The notes under the pieces were generated by a model that made no database searches, was not told the origin of the DNA, and saw only the letters and a program-made list of their open reading frames with translations. From assembly GCA_018814305.1 (NCBI GenBank), contig JAHJAA010000045.1:1-64000 (forward strand): a stretch of 64,000 bases of DNA. Direction: 5' to 3'. Positions 62,682 through 64,000 of the stretch are shown in pieces. Position numbers and translations under genes: made by a program. Source of the DNA: Pseudomonadota bacterium (GTDB taxonomy: Bacteria > Desulfobacterota > Desulfobulbia > Desulfobulbales > JAGXFP01). Every line of letters starts with the position of its first letter. Position 1 is the stretch's first letter.

Positions 62682-64000
62682 ATGACAGTCCAAGAAAATT
62701 CACCGGTATCAGGCAAGGTTTATCTGGTTGGAGCAGGGCCCGGTGATCCTGGTTTGATTACGGTCAAAGGGAAGAAGCTGCTGAAGCAGGCTGAGGTAGT
62801 AGTTTATGACCATTTGGCCAATAAGAGGCTCTTGAAGCTCGTACCGCAACAGGCTGAACTTATCTATGCCGGAAAAAGGGGCAACGTCCACCACGCCTTC
62901 ACCCAGGACGCGATCAATCAAATTTTGATTGATCGCGCTCAAGCAGGGAAGCGGGTGATTCGCCTCAAGGGTGGCGACCCCTTTATCTTTGGCCGGGGTG
63001 GAGAGGAAGTCGAAAAACTGGTGGCCGCTGGAATCGCCTTCGAAGTGGTCCCCGGGGTAACTTCAGCCACCGCTGCTGCAACCTATGCCGGCATTCCGAT
63101 CACCCATCGAGACTACACCTCCTCGGTAGCCTTTATCACTGGCCATGAGGATCCGACCAAAACAAACAGTCGAATTGCCTGGGACAAAATCTCCACTGGA
63201 ATCGGGACCCTGGTCTTTTACATGGGCATCAAAAACCTTGCTTCCATTGCCGAACGCCTGATGGAGCATGGTCGACCGGCCGATACCAAAGTCGCCGTTA
63301 TCCGTTGGGCATCAACCCCGATGCAACGTTCCGTGGTCGGAACCCTGGCAAATATTGCCGAACGGGTCATAGAAGAAGGAATCACTCCTCCGGCCCTGGT
63401 GGTGGTCGGTGAAGTCGTCGCGTTGAGAGATACGATCAACTGGTATGAAAAAAAGCCTCTCCTCGGGAAACGAATCCTGGTTACTCGAACCCGAGAACAG
63501 GCCAGCGAACTGATCGATCTTCTTGAAGAGGATGGGGCGGCCTGCCTTGAAGGAGCGACCATCGCTCTGGTTCCCCCTGATTCCTGGCAAGAACTGGACG
63601 AATGTCTGGCCCGACTCAACACCTATGACTGGATCCTGTTCACCAGCATCAATGCAATTCAATTTTTCTTCAAGCGTCTCCAGGAGAAGGGGATGGATGC
63701 CAGGGCACTGAGTGGATCCCAGGTGGGTGTCGTCGGAACCACTACCGCAAAAATCCTCCTTGGGTATGGCATCAAGGCGGATCTTCTGCCGGAAGAGTTT
63801 ACCGGAGAAGGCTTAGCCCAAGCAATGCTGGAGAAAGGGGTCACCGGGAAGAAGATTCTTATCCCCAGGGCCCTCGAAGCCAGGGAAATCCTCCCTAAAA
63901 AACTCCAGGAGGCAGGAGCCGAAGTCACAGTGGCCCCAGTCTACAAGAACATAATGCCCGAGGGATTTGACGAGGTCCGTAAGGCCTTGGAAGACAAGGA
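62682..64000 (+). CDS. Uroporphyrinogen-III C-methyltransferase fused to uroporphyrinogen-III synthase (CobA-HemD), partial
   Basis: Runs off the right edge. The CobA (SUMT) part (about 1-245) has VYLVGAGPGDPGLITVKG, IRLKGGDPFIFGRGGEE, FEVVPGVTSATAAATYAGIP and AVIRWASTPMQ. The HemD part starts at about residue 255 (GKRILVTRTREQASELIDLL) and continues to TAKILLGYGIKADLLPEEFTGEGL and IPRALEAREILPKKLQEAGAE. The fused enzyme closes uroporphyrinogen III and methylates it to precorrin-2 for siroheme, B12 or alternative heme. ATG 62682 is used; ATG 62667 is in frame. Confidence 0.93.
   Translation, partial: MTVQENSPVSGKVYLVGAGPGDPGLITVKGKKLLKQAEVVVYDHLANKRLLKLVPQQAELIYAGKRGNVHHAFTQDAINQILIDRAQAGKRVIRLKGGDPFIFGRGGEEVEKLVAAGIAFEVVPGVTSATAAATYAGIPITHRDYTSSVAFITGHEDPTKTNSRIAWDKISTGIGTLVFYMGIKNLASIAERLMEHGRPADTKVAVIRWASTPMQRSVVGTLANIAERVIEEGITPPALVVVGEVVALRDTINWYEKKPLLGKRILVTRTREQASELIDLLEEDGAACLEGATIALVPPDSWQELDECLARLNTYDWILFTSINAIQFFFKRLQEKGMDARALSGSQVGVVGTTTAKILLGYGIKADLLPEEFTGEGLAQAMLEKGVTGKKILIPRALEAREILPKKLQEAGAEVTVAPVYKNIMPEGFDEVRKALEDK

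Overview
The window reads as chromosomal DNA of a Gram-negative, anaerobic member of the Desulfobacterota, most likely near the Desulfobulbaceae/Desulfocapsaceae. This is inferred from gene content, not from a marker-gene search. Supporting traits are a CooC-type maturation ATPase, a periplasmic tetraheme c-type cytochrome, a NapH-like membrane ferredoxin, a fused CobA-HemD after hemC, a PGM-type homoserine kinase after hom, the short LeuC/LeuD pair, and a full Tol envelope operon. Base composition is moderate and nearly all genes look intact. No CRISPR array, rRNA, complete prophage or complete transposase is visible.

Layout. 1-135: 3' end (domains V/VI) of a group II intron running in from the left. 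298-3160: xerC-hslV-hslU. 3203-7849: zinc-ribbon protein, CooC ATPase, NamZ-like muramidase, a Fur-FeoA fusion and a DUF2156 protein. 7957-12044: an IspH-UbiA fusion, ftsY and a TerB/DnaJ membrane protein. 10996-12610 is rich in short palindromic mobile elements; one appears to contain a 59-codon gene. 12611-22965: glgB, yqgE, speB, a YkgJ-type protein, rlmH, a NifU-domain protein, a phosphohexomutase and ppsA. 23228-29193: an MFS transporter, then tolQ-tolR-tolA-tolB-cpoB on the minus strand with no pal. 29481-34062: hom, a PGM-like homoserine kinase, a YbgC thioesterase and a FISUMP lipoprotein. 34797-34873: initiator tRNA. 34985-42545: tetraheme cytochrome, YkgJ protein, hybrid histidine kinase, mgtE, an HtrA protease and a NapH-like protein. 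42625-51156: CNNM-type transporter, pepA and the yejABEF peptide importer. 51374-56639: HD-GAF protein, leuCD and a response regulator. 57069-64000: RumA-type methyltransferase, PBP4, gmhA, a conserved unknown, an FmdB-like protein, hemC and cobA-hemD (cut by the window end).

How the genes work together. Several groups are co-oriented and tightly spaced or overlapping: hslVU (protease), hom-thrB2 (threonine branch), tolQRA-tolB-cpoB (envelope constriction and integrity), yejABEF (oligopeptide uptake), leuCD (leucine), gmhA with a downstream unknown (heptose/LPS), and hemC-cobA-hemD (uroporphyrinogen III and sirohydrochlorin for siroheme or heme d1-type routes).

Most notable for a second look: (i) a 191-bp TA-flanked, highly palindromic MITE-like family with copies at 10996 and 56700 and an expanded copy at 12042 that encloses a 59-codon gene between 9-bp direct repeats; (ii) the IspH-UbiA and Fur-FeoA fusions; (iii) a short PqqA-like ORF with a strong Shine-Dalgarno at 4646; (iv) the absence of pal from the tol operon; (v) a 26-bp perfect hairpin between hemC and cobA-hemD. 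I did not find a clearly new multi-gene defence or biosynthetic system.
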